Notes under the pieces: model-generated
Seen by the model: only the letters and a program-made list of their open reading frames with translations
What the model was told of the DNA's origin: nothing
Database searches by the model: none
Shown here: positions 25,696 to 35,040 of the stretch, piece after piece
How the letters are laid out: each line of letters starts with the position of its first letter
Numbering within the stretch: the first letter of the stretch is position 1
DNA from: Planctomycetota bacterium
GTDB lineage: Bacteria > Planctomycetota > UBA1135 > GCA-002748355
Direction: 5' to 3'
Assembly: GCA_027021385.1 (NCBI GenBank)
Contig: JALUUL010000045.1
Location: 1 to 42,754, forward strand
Length of the DNA: 42,754 nt
Position numbers and translations under genes: made by a program

Positions 25696-25758
25696 GGACG
25701 GCGGCGCGCCCCTCGCCGCGGATCCCGTCCCGGAGGATAAGGGACCGCGTCCGGAGAG

Positions 25759-26535
25759 TCAGTTGACCGGGTGGACGAGGTAGGAGCCGGAGCGGTCGTC
25801 GCGTTCGAGGCGGACGAAACCCGCCTCCTCGGCCGCGCGGAGGAGGGAGGAGAAGGTCGGGTAGTCGTAGGAGGCCTCGCTGAAGCCCGGGCGCTTGCGC
25901 TGGATCGTCTGCTTGAGCATCGAGGCCCAGATCTCGCCGCGACCGTCCCGCTGGAGGGCGTTGACCCCATCGAGAAGGATGCGGAAGGCCTGCGCGTCCT
26001 TCTTCGAGAGTTCGGTGTCGCGCTGGTTGGAGCGCCGCTCCTGCATCTCCCGTTCCTTGACGAGGTCCTCGTAGAACAGGAACTCGTCGCAGTTCTCCGC
26101 GAGCAGGGGGCTGACGGTCTCCCGGACCCCGACTCCGATGACCGAGCGCCCGTTCTCCTTGAGCTTGCTGACGAGGGGGGAGAAGTCCGAATCCCCGGTC
26201 ACGAGACAGAAGGTGTCGACGTGGGTCTTCGAGAAGGAGAGGTCGAGGACGTCGACGACCATCCGGATGTCGGCGGAGTTCTTTCCGGTCACCCGTTTCT
26301 TCGGGATGTCGATGAGTTCGAAGGCGGCCTCGTGCAGGCCGTCCTTGTAGCTCCGGTAGCGGGACCAGTCGCAGTAGGCGCGCTTGACGAGGATCTTCCC
26401 CTTGTCGAGGAGCCGGTCGAGGATCAGGTGGACGTCGAAGGCCCCTTCCTCGCCGGCCTGCCGTCGGCCGCCGTGCAGTCCGCGCACGATGTTCTCGAAG
26501 TCCATGAAGAGGCCGATATTCGGATTGTCTTTCAT
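25759..26535 (-). CDS. NYN-domain (PIN-like RNase) protein with C-terminal OST-HTH/LOTUS domain
   Basis: The 258-residue product begins with the NYN/LabA-type nuclease fold (about 1-155): IGLFMDFENI supplies the first acidic cluster, KNSADIRMVVDVLDL the second, and FCLVTGDSDFSPLVSKLKEN the third, the Asp triad that binds metal in PIN-like RNases. After a charged helical linker, residues about 180-255 (FRILLDGVNALQRDGRGEIW, FSSLLRAAEEAGFVRLERDD) match the OST-HTH/LOTUS winged helix, which binds RNA (including G-quadruplex RNA in some homologues). An RNA-cleaving or RNA-surveillance role is inferred. The ATG at 26535 is chosen because it starts directly before the conserved first strand. Divergent from lon. 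Confidence 0.9.
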   Translation of the reverse strand: MKDNPNIGLFMDFENIVRGLHGGRRQAGEEGAFDVHLILDRLLDKGKILVKRAYCDWSRYRSYKDGLHEAAFELIDIPKKRVTGKNSADIRMVVDVLDLSFSKTHVDTFCLVTGDSDFSPLVSKLKENGRSVIGVGVRETVSPLLAENCDEFLFYEDLVKEREMQERRSNQRDTELSKKDAQAFRILLDGVNALQRDGRGEIWASMLKQTIQRKRPGFSEASYDYPTFSSLLRAAEEAGFVRLERDDRSGSYLVHPVN

Positions 26536-26746
26536 TCGTCGCTCTGGGATCGGGGACCGGAAGTCCCGTCCGAGGGGAGGATTCGGGGGGCCTCGGACGG
26601 CGAGGTGCCGTGTCCGGGCTCGGGGCGCCGCGAGAATAGGGGGGACGGCCCAGGGTGGGTGATACCCTCTCGGGGGGTCCGGGTCACCTGGAAATCCGCC
26701 GGGAGCGGTCCTAGGTTGAGCCTTCCCGACGGGAGAGGAGACGAAC

Positions 26747-29221
26747 GTGCGCAGCCTGGACCCCTTCGAAGAGAACGGCCGTCCCGAATCCGCCGAAGAG
26801 GAATCGATCGGGCTCGGGCAATTGATCCGCGTCGAGGAGGCGACCCCATCCAGTCTCTTCGTGCTCCCTCTTCGCCAGGCCGTCCCCTTCCCTGGCATCC
26901 TGATGCCCGTGCAGCTCTCCTCCGACCGCGCCCGGGCGATCGTCGCGAAGGCCGCGGATCAGGGCGGGTTCCTCGGGCTCTTCGCCCGCCGCAGCGGAAC
27001 CGGGGGCGGGGGTGAGCAGGAGCTGGGGGGGATGGCCGACGAGCGCCTCGACGAGGACGAGGACGACATCGAGGCCCCGGCCCCGAAGGAACTCCACCGG
27101 ATCGGTGTCGTCGCGAAGGTCTTGAAACAGATCAACCTTCCCGACGGGCGGAAGGCCGTCATGCTCCAGGGCCTGAAGCGGGTGCGGATGATCCGGGCCG
27201 TGCGGAGGCGTCCGTTCCTGATTCTCCGGGTCGAGGACGTCCCCGACATCCCGCCGGCCGGGGATCGGGCCGAGGCGCAGGTCCGCAACCTCCAGACCCT
27301 CGTGCGGGGCATCGTGGAGAATTCCCCGCAGGTCGGAGAGGAGTTCCTGACCGCGGCGATGAACTTCGACTACCCGGGCCAGATGGCGGACTTCTGCGCC
27401 GCCTACCTGATCCGGAACCTCGGCCAGCGGCAGGCCATTCTCGAGGCCCTGGACGTCGGCGAGCGCCTCGACCTCGTCGTCGAGGCCTTGACCCGGGAAC
27501 TGACCCTGCTCGAACTCGGCGCCCGCATCCGCGACGAGATCAAGCAGAAGGTCGAGAAGGCCCAGAAGGAGTTCTTCCTCCGCGAGCAGATCAAGATCAT
27601 CCGCCGGGAACTCGGAGAGGAGGTCGATTCGAAGGAGGCCGAGATCCGGCAGCTCAAGGAGCGGATCGAGGCCGCGGGCCTTCCCGATCCCGTCCGCGAG
27701 AAGGCCGAGGAGGAACTCGAGAGGATGCGGGTGACTCCGGTCGAGTCCCCGGAGCACACCGTGCTCGGCAACCACCTCGACTGGATCCTCGCTCTCCCCT
27801 GGAGCGTCTGCAGCGAGGACCGCCGGGATCTGCGGGGCGCGAAGCGGGTCCTCGAGGACGACCATTTCGGACTCCGGGAGGTCAAGGAGCGCATCCTCGA
27901 GTTCCTGGCCGTGCACAAGCTGAAGAAGGGCTACGGCGGATCGATCCTCTGCCTCTCGGGGCCCCCCGGCGTCGGAAAGACGAGCCTCGGCCGTTCGATC
28001 GCCCGGGCGATGGGGCGCAAGTTCTGGCGGTTCTCGCTCGGCGGGATGCGGGACGAGGCCGAGATCAAGGGGCACCGCCGCACCTACGTCGGCGCGATGC
28101 CCGGGCGCATCCTCCAGGGGCTTCGGCAATGTGGGACGAACAACCCCGTCATCATGCTGGACGAGGTCGACAAGCTCGGCGCCGACTTCCGGGGGGATCC
28201 TTCGAGTGCCCTTCTCGAGGTCCTGGATCCCGAGCAGAACCACGCCTTCCTGGACCACTACCTCGACCTGCCCTTCGACCTGTCGAAGGTCTTCTTCATC
28301 GCGACGGCGAACGTGCTGTCGATGATCCCCGCTCCTCTTCGGGACCGGATGGAGATCATCGAGATCCCCGGCTACCTGATCTCGGAGAAGGTCGAGATCG
28401 CCGCGCGGCATCTGCTGGCGAAGCAGCGCGCGGCGCACGGCCTTTCGGCCAAGGACCTGCATCTCGGCCGTCCGGTCCTGAAGGCCATCGTCCGCGAATA
28501 CACCCGCGAGGCCGGCGTCCGCCGACTCGAGCAGAACATCTCGAAGATCTGCCGCAAGCGGGCCCTCCGGGTCGCGAGGGGAGGACGGGGGAAGACCCGG
28601 GCGATCCAGGTCAAGGATCTCCCCAGGTATCTCGGTCAGCCCAGGTTCGCGGGCCGGACGCGGCGGGTCATCAAGCGGCCGGGGATCTGCCAGGGCCTCG
28701 CCTGGACCCCGGTCGGCGGGGAACTCCTCTATATCGAGGTCGGTTCCTGGCCGGGGAAGGGGCGGATCCTCGTGACCGGAAGCCTGGGCGAGGTCATGAA
28801 GGAATCGGTCCGGATCGCGACCGACTACCTGAAGGGGCACGCGGACCTCTTCGGGCTCGACCTTAAGAGGATCCAGGACGAGGACCTCCACGTGCACTTC
28901 CCGGCCGGGGCCGTTCCGAAGGACGGTCCGAGCGCCGGAATCACGGTCGCTTCGGCCCTGCTTTCGCTCTGGCTCGGCCGCCGCTGTCCGAAGGATCTCG
29001 CGATGACGGGGGAGCTGACTCTCGTCGGGGAGGTCCTGCCGATCGGAGGAGTGCGGGAGAAGGTCCTGGCCGCGCGCCACGAGGGGCTGCGGAGGATCCT
29101 CCTCCCGGCCGCGAACCGGGCCGACATCCGGGAGATCGACCCGGAACTCGTCGCCGGCATGAGCTTCCTCTTCGTCGAGCACTTCGAGGAGGTCGCGCGG
29201 CACCTCGGCTTCCTCGCCTGA
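26747..29221 (+). CDS. lon: ATP-dependent protease Lon (La)
   Basis: Lon degrades misfolded and regulatory proteins as a hexameric ring in the cytoplasm. The 824-residue product has the N-terminal substrate domain (about 35-350), an AAA+ module with Walker A GPPGVGKTS (405-413), FSLGGMRDEAEIKGHRRTYV, Walker B VIMLDEVDKLG and sensor regions, and a C-terminal protease with the Ser-Lys dyad S729 (PKDGPSAG) and K772 (REKVLAAR), 43 residues apart as in E. coli Lon. Inside the N-domain, about residues 82-115, there is a Gly/Asp/Glu-rich insert (ERLDEDEDDIEAPAPKE). The start is GTG 26747, six bases after GGAGAGGAG. It is divergent from the NYN-LOTUS gene with 211 bp between them. Confidence 0.96.
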   Translation: MRSLDPFEENGRPESAEEESIGLGQLIRVEEATPSSLFVLPLRQAVPFPGILMPVQLSSDRARAIVAKAADQGGFLGLFARRSGTGGGGEQELGGMADERLDEDEDDIEAPAPKELHRIGVVAKVLKQINLPDGRKAVMLQGLKRVRMIRAVRRRPFLILRVEDVPDIPPAGDRAEAQVRNLQTLVRGIVENSPQVGEEFLTAAMNFDYPGQMADFCAAYLIRNLGQRQAILEALDVGERLDLVVEALTRELTLLELGARIRDEIKQKVEKAQKEFFLREQIKIIRRELGEEVDSKEAEIRQLKERIEAAGLPDPVREKAEEELERMRVTPVESPEHTVLGNHLDWILALPWSVCSEDRRDLRGAKRVLEDDHFGLREVKERILEFLAVHKLKKGYGGSILCLSGPPGVGKTSLGRSIARAMGRKFWRFSLGGMRDEAEIKGHRRTYVGAMPGRILQGLRQCGTNNPVIMLDEVDKLGADFRGDPSSALLEVLDPEQNHAFLDHYLDLPFDLSKVFFIATANVLSMIPAPLRDRMEIIEIPGYLISEKVEIAARHLLAKQRAAHGLSAKDLHLGRPVLKAIVREYTREAGVRRLEQNISKICRKRALRVARGGRGKTRAIQVKDLPRYLGQPRFAGRTRRVIKRPGICQGLAWTPVGGELLYIEVGSWPGKGRILVTGSLGEVMKESVRIATDYLKGHADLFGLDLKRIQDEDLHVHFPAGAVPKDGPSAGITVASALLSLWLGRRCPKDLAMTGELTLVGEVLPIGGVREKVLAARHEGLRRILLPAANRADIREIDPELVAGMSFLFVEHFEEVARHLGFLA

Positions 29222-29325
29222 GGCCCCGCCTCCGGAAGGCTCCCGTCCCTCCGCCCCCGGGGAGATCCCCCCGGGAGGCCTCCCCTCCTCAAGGTCCGGG
29301 ACCCGAAATCCCGATACCCAGGCGT

Positions 29326-29347
29326 CCTCCCGGCGACGACCGGGAGG
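29326..29347. repeat. Stem-loop downstream of lon
   Basis: CCTCCCGG (29326-29333), six-base loop CGACGA, CCGGGAGG (29340-29347): a perfect eight-base stem in the 163-bp gap between lon and the next lipoprotein gene. No T-run follows. It could act as a weak terminator or in mRNA end protection. Confidence 0.4.
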
Positions 29348-29384
29348 GGCCCTTCAGGGTCGACCCCCTGGTTTTGGAGGCAAC

Positions 29385-31193
29385 ATGCGTGAGCGCACCT
29401 TCCCTCGTTCCCTGTTCCCCTGCATCGCCCTTCTGGCCTTCGCGCCCGCCTGCAACCGGGCGGGCGGCGCGGCCTCTCCGAGGATCTCCAGCATCCCCCT
29501 CCAGACGACCCCCGGAGGGACGACCTTCACCCTGGACCTGTCCGCCTACGTCACGGACGACACCAAGACCGCGACCTATGCGGTCACGAGCGGCGGGGGA
29601 AGCTTCAGCGGGAGCACCTATTCGAGGACCTTCCCGACGCTCGGAACCTACACCGTCGGCTTCAAGGCGACGGATTTCCGCGGGAATTCGACGAGCGGCA
29701 GCTTCCAAGTCAAGGTGACCTCCGCCGAGATCGCCCTCGTCCGCAACGGGACCGGGGTCTCCTACTACGACGTCCAGACCGGGAACCTGACTTCCGTGCT
29801 CCAGGACGACGGCCGCACGAAGACGCACAAGGCCTCGCTCACGGACGGGTGCAGCGTGTTCGAGGTCGACGTGACCGGCCAGAAGGATCTCTATCTCTAC
29901 GATCCGAACGAACAGGAAGTCCTCACGATTGCCCAGGACTCGTCGAAGTCCGAGGTCTACCTCGGCAAGACGAGCGACGGGAAGATCCTCTTCCAGGCGG
30001 GAAGCTCGCCTGCGCGCTCCCTCCACCTCTACGACACGACGAACGGCGGCCTTTCGAAGGTCACGGCCTCGACCGGGGGAGCGCGGGACGAGCGGGACGG
30101 AATCGTCAACAGCGCGGACCTCGTCTTCTTCGAGAGCGCGGAGAACGGGCTCGCCGACATCTACTACTTCGACATCGCGAACAACAAGACCGTCGCGGTC
30201 AGCACCCATGCCCGCGACGAGGACCTCGTCACGGCGCTCCCCGACGGCGCCGTGCTGTTCCGGCGGAAGGGCGACGGCGGGGAATGGGACCTCTTCTACT
30301 TCAAGGCCGGTGTCGGGGTCGTCGAGGTCGGCGCGGACCTCGACGGATCGAGTCCCTTCACCGAGAGCAAGACCTACGCCGGGAGGACGAGCGATTCCCG
30401 CGTCGTCTTCTCGACGACCGACGGCTCGGACACGGACCTCTACATCTGGAATCCGGGAACGGGGCAGACCTCGACGATCGCCAACAGCGTCGCGAACGAG
30501 AGCCTCGCCGGGATCACGGCGACCGACCTGATCGTCTACAAGATCCAGACCGGTTCGAGCAACGCGGACCTGTCCTACTACAACCCCTCGACGAACGGGT
30601 CCACGACCGTCGCCAACAGCTCGGACGACGAGACCTATGACGGCAGCCTGTCGAACGGGGACATCGTCTTCACGAGAAACACGGGCGGGAACGGCAAGGA
30701 CCTCTACTGGTTCGACGTCAGCGCCGGGAGCGCGAACGTGTTCTCCGGAGCGAACACGACCTCGACGGACTACCTCTTCGCGAAGGTGCTCGCGAACGAC
30801 AAGATCGTCTACACGGTCGGCGCCTCGATCTACCTCTACGACACGACCGGACCGACCGCGACCTCGATCTCGACGGCCGCAGGAACCGAGTCCTTCGCGG
30901 GCGAGACCGGAGGCGGCGACTTCGTGATCTCCCTGTCGACCGGGGGGCAGAACGACCTCTATCTCTGGGACGAGTCGGCCTCGGCCGCCGTCGCGATCAC
31001 GACGAACACGGGAGACGAGGTCTTCAAGAAGGGGACGACGCACGGTCCGATCCTCTTCACGAGGAAGGATTCGGGGGCGACGACCTCCGACCTCTACGTC
31101 TGGGACCCGAGTTCCAAGAAGGTGACGAGGATCACGACCAACAGCGTCGAGGACGGTGTGGACACCGTTTTCGAGGCCACGGTGAGCAACTGA
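29385..31193 (+). CDS. Lipoprotein with Ig-like domain and eleven TolB-like propeller repeats
   Basis: The 602-residue product starts with a lipoprotein signal (RSLFPCIALLAFAPAC; lipobox APAC, Cys about residue 23). Residues about 30-115 are an Ig-like beta sandwich (FTLDLSAYVTDDTKTATYAV, TYTVGFKATDFRGNSTSGSF). From about 118 to the end a unit of roughly 44 residues with a core D-[LI]-Y-x-[YFW]-D recurs eleven times (SYYDVQTGNL, LYLYDPNEQE, LHLYDTTNGG, IYYFDIANNK, LYIWNPGTGQ, LYWFDVSAGS, LYLWDESASA, LYVWDPSSKK and others). Such units make TolB/WD40-like blades. The tail is Ser/Thr/Asp-rich. No enzyme motif is visible. A strong terminator lies 88 bp beyond its stop. Confidence 0.82.
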   Translation: MRERTFPRSLFPCIALLAFAPACNRAGGAASPRISSIPLQTTPGGTTFTLDLSAYVTDDTKTATYAVTSGGGSFSGSTYSRTFPTLGTYTVGFKATDFRGNSTSGSFQVKVTSAEIALVRNGTGVSYYDVQTGNLTSVLQDDGRTKTHKASLTDGCSVFEVDVTGQKDLYLYDPNEQEVLTIAQDSSKSEVYLGKTSDGKILFQAGSSPARSLHLYDTTNGGLSKVTASTGGARDERDGIVNSADLVFFESAENGLADIYYFDIANNKTVAVSTHARDEDLVTALPDGAVLFRRKGDGGEWDLFYFKAGVGVVEVGADLDGSSPFTESKTYAGRTSDSRVVFSTTDGSDTDLYIWNPGTGQTSTIANSVANESLAGITATDLIVYKIQTGSSNADLSYYNPSTNGSTTVANSSDDETYDGSLSNGDIVFTRNTGGNGKDLYWFDVSAGSANVFSGANTTSTDYLFAKVLANDKIVYTVGASIYLYDTTGPTATSISTAAGTESFAGETGGGDFVISLSTGGQNDLYLWDESASAAVAITTNTGDEVFKKGTTHGPILFTRKDSGATTSDLYVWDPSSKKVTRITTNSVEDGVDTVFEATVSN

Positions 31194-31281
31194 ATCCATA
31201 GAACGAGAGGAAGGCCCGGGTCACCCGCCCGGGCGGATCCCGCGGTGTCCATCCACCCGGGATCGAAGGAAAGGGAAGGGA

Positions 31282-31313
31282 GCAGGGCCGGCGGGAGCCG
31301 GCCCTGCGTTTTT
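31282..31313 (+). terminator. Rho-independent terminator after the propeller lipoprotein
   Basis: An eleven-base perfect stem GCAGGGCCGGC (31282-31292) / GCCGGCCCTGC (31297-31307) with tetraloop GGGA is followed by G and TTTTT (31309-31313). It is the clearest intrinsic terminator in the window and marks the end of the transcript carrying the lipoprotein gene, and possibly lon. Confidence 0.92.
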
Positions 31314-31488
31314 CTGGGCGGCGAGGGGAGGTTCCGAAGGTGGGACAGGAGGAATACAAGAGCCGGGGGAGCGGGCCCTCAGGGAAGGCATAATGAGGGG
31401 AGGCCGGGACGAATCCGCGGCCTTCTCTCTAGGATCCCCGGGTCCTCGAGGACCCCTTTCCCCTCGGCCTCTCTCGAGGATGCCTTCG

Positions 31489-32880
31489 ATGCGATTCCCT
31501 TCTCCCTCCCCTGGATGGGGGCCCGCGCTTCTCGCTCCCTTCCTTCTCGCCTCCGCAGGAGGCCTCCTCCTCGCCACGAGCCTTCCTTCCCAGGGCCCCG
31601 ACTACGCGGCGGCGGCGCGGTATTCCTTCGCGAAGAACGGCCACTCGCTCGTCGTCCTCCGGAACGGGAAGCTCGTGTACGAGAAGTACGGGAACGGGTT
31701 CTCCGGCACCCTTTCCCACAGGCTGGCCAGCGGGACGAAGAGTTTCGCCGGGGTCCTGCTCGCGATCGCCGTCGATGACGGGATCCTGGGGTTCGACGAG
31801 AAGGTCGCCCTGACGCTGACCGAGTGGAAGAAGGATCTCCGGAAATCCAAGATCACCTACCGGCAGCTCCTGGGCCTGGTCAGCGGCCTCCATGGGGGGA
31901 GGCTGGGGGTCACGCCGAGCTACGCCGCCGCGGTCAAGGCTCCGGCGATCGCCGATTCCCTCAAGGTATTCAGCTACGGCCCGAACCCCTTCCAGTGCTT
32001 CGGAGAGGCCCTGAAGAGAAAGCTCGCCGCCAGGACCCCGAAGGAGACCGTGGCCGGATACCTGCAGAGGAAGCTGTTGAACCCGATCGGGATCAAAGTC
32101 GCTTCCTGGCGCAACGCGGCCTCCGGGGAGCCCGATCTCCCGAGCGGGGCCTACCTCCAGGCCCGGGAATGGATCAAGTTCGGGGAGATGGTAAGGCTCG
32201 GGGGGATGTACGGAGGCAAGCGCGTCGTCTCGTCGAAGAACCTCGCCCAGCTCTTCCTCGCGACCCGGGTCAAGAACACCTACGGGGTGGGTTGGTGGCT
32301 CGGGGACCTCGGTTCCGGACTTCCCCCCTCGCTCCGCTTCGCGGCCGGGGCCGGGGTCCAGCGACTCTTCCTCCTCCCGGAACTCGGGCTCGTGATCCAA
32401 CGCTTCGGGGAATCCCGGGGAACCCGGTATTCCGACGCGGCCTTCTTCCGCGCGCTGTTCCCCTCGGGCTACGTCCCCTTCGGCGCCGCCTGCAAGGGCA
32501 GCGCCGGAACCCCCTCCCTCGCGGGGAACCCCCTCGTTCCCCCGCGTCCGGGTTCCTTCCTCGAGATCCTGTGCCGGGGAGTCCCCGCGAAGGCTTCGGG
32601 ACTGTTCTATCTCGGAGTCTCCAGGACCTCCTTCGCCGGGGCGCCGCTTCCCCTGGCCTTGGACGCGCTCGGCATGAAGGGTTGCGCGCTTCGGGTCTCG
32701 ATCGACCTCTCGTTCCCCTTCCTCGCGACCCTGGGCTCCGCGCGGCTCCGCCTGCCGCTGCCTCCCTGGACCTCGCTCCTCGGACGTTCCCTCTTCTTCC
32801 AGGCCCTCGTCGCCGACCCCAAGGCCAATTCCCTCGGGCTCATCATGAGCGGGGGCCTCCAGGCCCGGCTGGGCATGTAG
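31489..32880 (+). CDS. Exported serine hydrolase (beta-lactamase class C-like) with C-terminal surface module
   Basis: The 463-residue product has a signal peptide (ALLAPFLLASAGGLLLATSL). The first domain is a penicillin-binding/esterase fold: nucleophile motif S81-G-T-K84 in RLASGTKSFAGVLLAI, a tyrosine region FSYGPNPFQCFG corresponding to the YxN-type motif, and GAGVQRLFLLPELGLVIQRF in place of the KTG/HxG strand. This class includes esterases, carboxypeptidases and amidases; the substrate cannot be read. Residues about 330-463 form a separate beta module beginning GAACKGSAGTPSL and containing GMKGCALR, closely similar in pattern to the C-terminus of the next gene. The ATG at 31489 has GAGGA eight bases upstream; a second ATG nine bases earlier is less well spaced. 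Confidence 0.85.
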   Translation: MRFPSPSPGWGPALLAPFLLASAGGLLLATSLPSQGPDYAAAARYSFAKNGHSLVVLRNGKLVYEKYGNGFSGTLSHRLASGTKSFAGVLLAIAVDDGILGFDEKVALTLTEWKKDLRKSKITYRQLLGLVSGLHGGRLGVTPSYAAAVKAPAIADSLKVFSYGPNPFQCFGEALKRKLAARTPKETVAGYLQRKLLNPIGIKVASWRNAASGEPDLPSGAYLQAREWIKFGEMVRLGGMYGGKRVVSSKNLAQLFLATRVKNTYGVGWWLGDLGSGLPPSLRFAAGAGVQRLFLLPELGLVIQRFGESRGTRYSDAAFFRALFPSGYVPFGAACKGSAGTPSLAGNPLVPPRPGSFLEILCRGVPAKASGLFYLGVSRTSFAGAPLPLALDALGMKGCALRVSIDLSFPFLATLGSARLRLPLPPWTSLLGRSLFFQALVADPKANSLGLIMSGGLQARLGM

Positions 32881-33027
32881 GAGGCCGCGGGCCGGAGGGA
32901 GAGCCGGGGCTTGCGAGTCCTTCCCGGTAAGGGAATTGCGCGGAGGATTTTCCCGAACTGAGGTCATCGCGGGGCTCCCCGCCGGACGAAACAGGGGGAA
33001 GACGGGGGTTCGCAACGAGGAGGAAGG

Positions 33028-35025
33028 ATGCGAAGGGGAGTCTTGGGGGCTTGGATTCTCGGGGTCGCGGTGCTCGGAGGGGTTTCGAGGGGGCAGGGAG
33101 TCGGGGCGGTAACCGGATTCCCGGGCGGTTTCGGAGTTCGGACCGGCGGGAGGATCCTCGAGCGCGCGCGGGCGGGCCTCCACTGGGGGACCTACGTCGG
33201 GGGCGGCGGCTTCGAGGAGCTGCGCTGCCTCGCGGTCGCGAGGAACGGGGACCTGATCGCCGCCGGGGTCACGCAGTCGCGCGACTTCCCGGTCACCGCG
33301 GGGGCTTACCAGCGGAGCTTCGGCGGGCAGAGTTGGACCCGGGGCTTCGGGGACGTCGTCGTCCTGCGCATGTCGGCCGACGGCAAGACCCTGCGCTTCG
33401 CGACCTACGTCGGGGGGGCGGGGGGCGAGGAGCCCTTCGACATGCAGGTCATGCCCGACGATTCGATCTGGGTCGCGGGCCTGACGCGTTCGAAGGATTT
33501 CCCGCGGACCCCGAACGCCTGGGGGCCGCCGAAGGACATCTGGAACGACGCCTTCGTCTTCCACCTCTCGGCGGACGGGTCGAAGCTCCTCTACTCCACG
33601 GCCTTCGGGGGCTACGGCGGGGACGTCGCCTATGCGCTGCACGTCGAGCCGGGAGGGGGACGGGTATGGCTCGCGGGCATGTCCAACGGCGGTGTGCCGA
33701 CGACGCGGGGGGCGTTCCGGACCCGCGCCAGGGGCCGGGAGGCATGGCTCGCGATCCTGGACCTCGCGACCCGGCCCGGGGCGACGACGCTCGCCTACGG
33801 GACCTTCCTCGGAGGAAGCGGCGACGAGAACCGCGTCTTCGATCTCCACGTGGATGCGAAGGGCCGGGCGACCCTCGTCGGCCTGACCGAATCCTCGGAC
33901 TTCCCGGTCACCGCCCTGGCCGCGCAGCCGGACTTTCCGAGGGGTTCCCGCTGCCTCTTCCTCGCGACCCTCGATCCCACGAAGACCGGCGCCGCCGCCC
34001 TCCTCTACGGGAGCTTTCTCGGGGGAGGGGGCGAGGCGTTCTCGGCGACGATCCTCGAGGACGCGAAGGGAGTGCTGACGGTCGGGGGGTGCTCGGCCGC
34101 GCGGAACATGGTCGCGTCCCTCGGGGCCTTCCAGACCTCGTACGGCGGGGGCAAGAGCGACGGCTTCCTGATCCGCGTCGACCGGACCCGCAAGGGGCGG
34201 GCGGGGATCCTGTATGCGACCTACTTCGGGGGGGACGGCATCGACCGCTTCCCGGCCCTGCTCGCCGAAGCCGACGGGACCTTCACCCTCGCGGGGGGCT
34301 CGGATTCCTCGCGCCTGCCGGTGACGGCCGGGGCCTTCCAGGAGAGCCGGACCTCGGGCCCGATGGGGGACGGATACCTCTGCCGCCTGGATCCGTCCCG
34401 GAAGGGGGCCGGCGCGCTCCGCTACGGAAGCTACTTCGGCGGGTGCAGGGGAGGGACCTCCCTCCTGGCGGCCGCGCGGACGCCGCGGGGCCTGCTCGCC
34501 CTCTGCGGGACGACCGTCGACCCCTGGGCCCCGGTCCTTCCCGGCGCGTTCCGGACGAGGCCTAAGGTTCCGGCGGACGCCTACCTCGCGCTCCTCAATA
34601 CGAGGCCCCTGGATCCCGCCTACTCGGTCCTGGGGAAGGCCTGCCGCGGCTCGGCCGGCCTCCCGCAACTCCGGCCCCTGAGTCCGGCCCGGCTCTGCGG
34701 GCGGGTGCGGGCGCGCGTGCGCGGGGCGACCCCGAAGCGGGCAGGCGTCATGCTGCTCGGCTTCTCGACGAGTTCCTGGGCCACCCTCGTCCTTCCGGCG
34801 GAACTCGGGCGGGCCGGGATGAGCGGTTGCGTGCTCTATGCGAGCGGCGAGGTCCTGACCGCCCTGCCGACCGGGAACGGAGTCGCCGACTGGGGGATGG
34901 ATCTTCCCTGGCGGCCCGAACTCGTCGGGCTCCGCTTCTACAACCAGTACGTCTTCCTCGACGCGAAGGCCAATCCCTTCGGGCTCGTCCTGACGAACGC
35001 CTTGCAGGGCGAGGTCCGGTTCTGA
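33028..35025 (+). CDS. Exported SBBP beta-propeller protein with C-terminal surface module
   Basis: The 665-residue product has a short signal peptide (LGAWILGVAVLGGVSRGQ). Seven SBBP-type repeats follow, each starting Y-[GSA]-[TS]-[YFA]-[LFV]-GG and ending in a DFPVTAGAYQ-like turn: WGTYVGGGG, FATYVGGAGG, YSTAFGGYGG, YGTFLGGSGD, YGSFLGGGGE, YATYFGGDG and YGSYFGGCRG. Seven blades would close one propeller. After about residue 540 comes the same beta module as in the upstream gene: GKACRGSAGLPQL, GMSGCVLY, PW, then FLDAKANPFGLVL. There is no membrane anchor beyond the signal peptide. It could be a secreted or surface-attached adhesive or binding protein. The gene lies 147 bp after the serine hydrolase. 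Confidence 0.88.
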   Translation: MRRGVLGAWILGVAVLGGVSRGQGVGAVTGFPGGFGVRTGGRILERARAGLHWGTYVGGGGFEELRCLAVARNGDLIAAGVTQSRDFPVTAGAYQRSFGGQSWTRGFGDVVVLRMSADGKTLRFATYVGGAGGEEPFDMQVMPDDSIWVAGLTRSKDFPRTPNAWGPPKDIWNDAFVFHLSADGSKLLYSTAFGGYGGDVAYALHVEPGGGRVWLAGMSNGGVPTTRGAFRTRARGREAWLAILDLATRPGATTLAYGTFLGGSGDENRVFDLHVDAKGRATLVGLTESSDFPVTALAAQPDFPRGSRCLFLATLDPTKTGAAALLYGSFLGGGGEAFSATILEDAKGVLTVGGCSAARNMVASLGAFQTSYGGGKSDGFLIRVDRTRKGRAGILYATYFGGDGIDRFPALLAEADGTFTLAGGSDSSRLPVTAGAFQESRTSGPMGDGYLCRLDPSRKGAGALRYGSYFGGCRGGTSLLAAARTPRGLLALCGTTVDPWAPVLPGAFRTRPKVPADAYLALLNTRPLDPAYSVLGKACRGSAGLPQLRPLSPARLCGRVRARVRGATPKRAGVMLLGFSTSSWATLVLPAELGRAGMSGCVLYASGEVLTALPTGNGVADWGMDLPWRPELVGLRFYNQYVFLDAKANPFGLVLTNALQGEVRF

Positions 35026-35040
35026 CCCCTTGCCGTGCGC

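Noticed and set aside
29222..29320. Terminator directly after lon
   Set aside because: Several GC stems can be drawn in this C/G-rich gap, but none is followed by a T-run.
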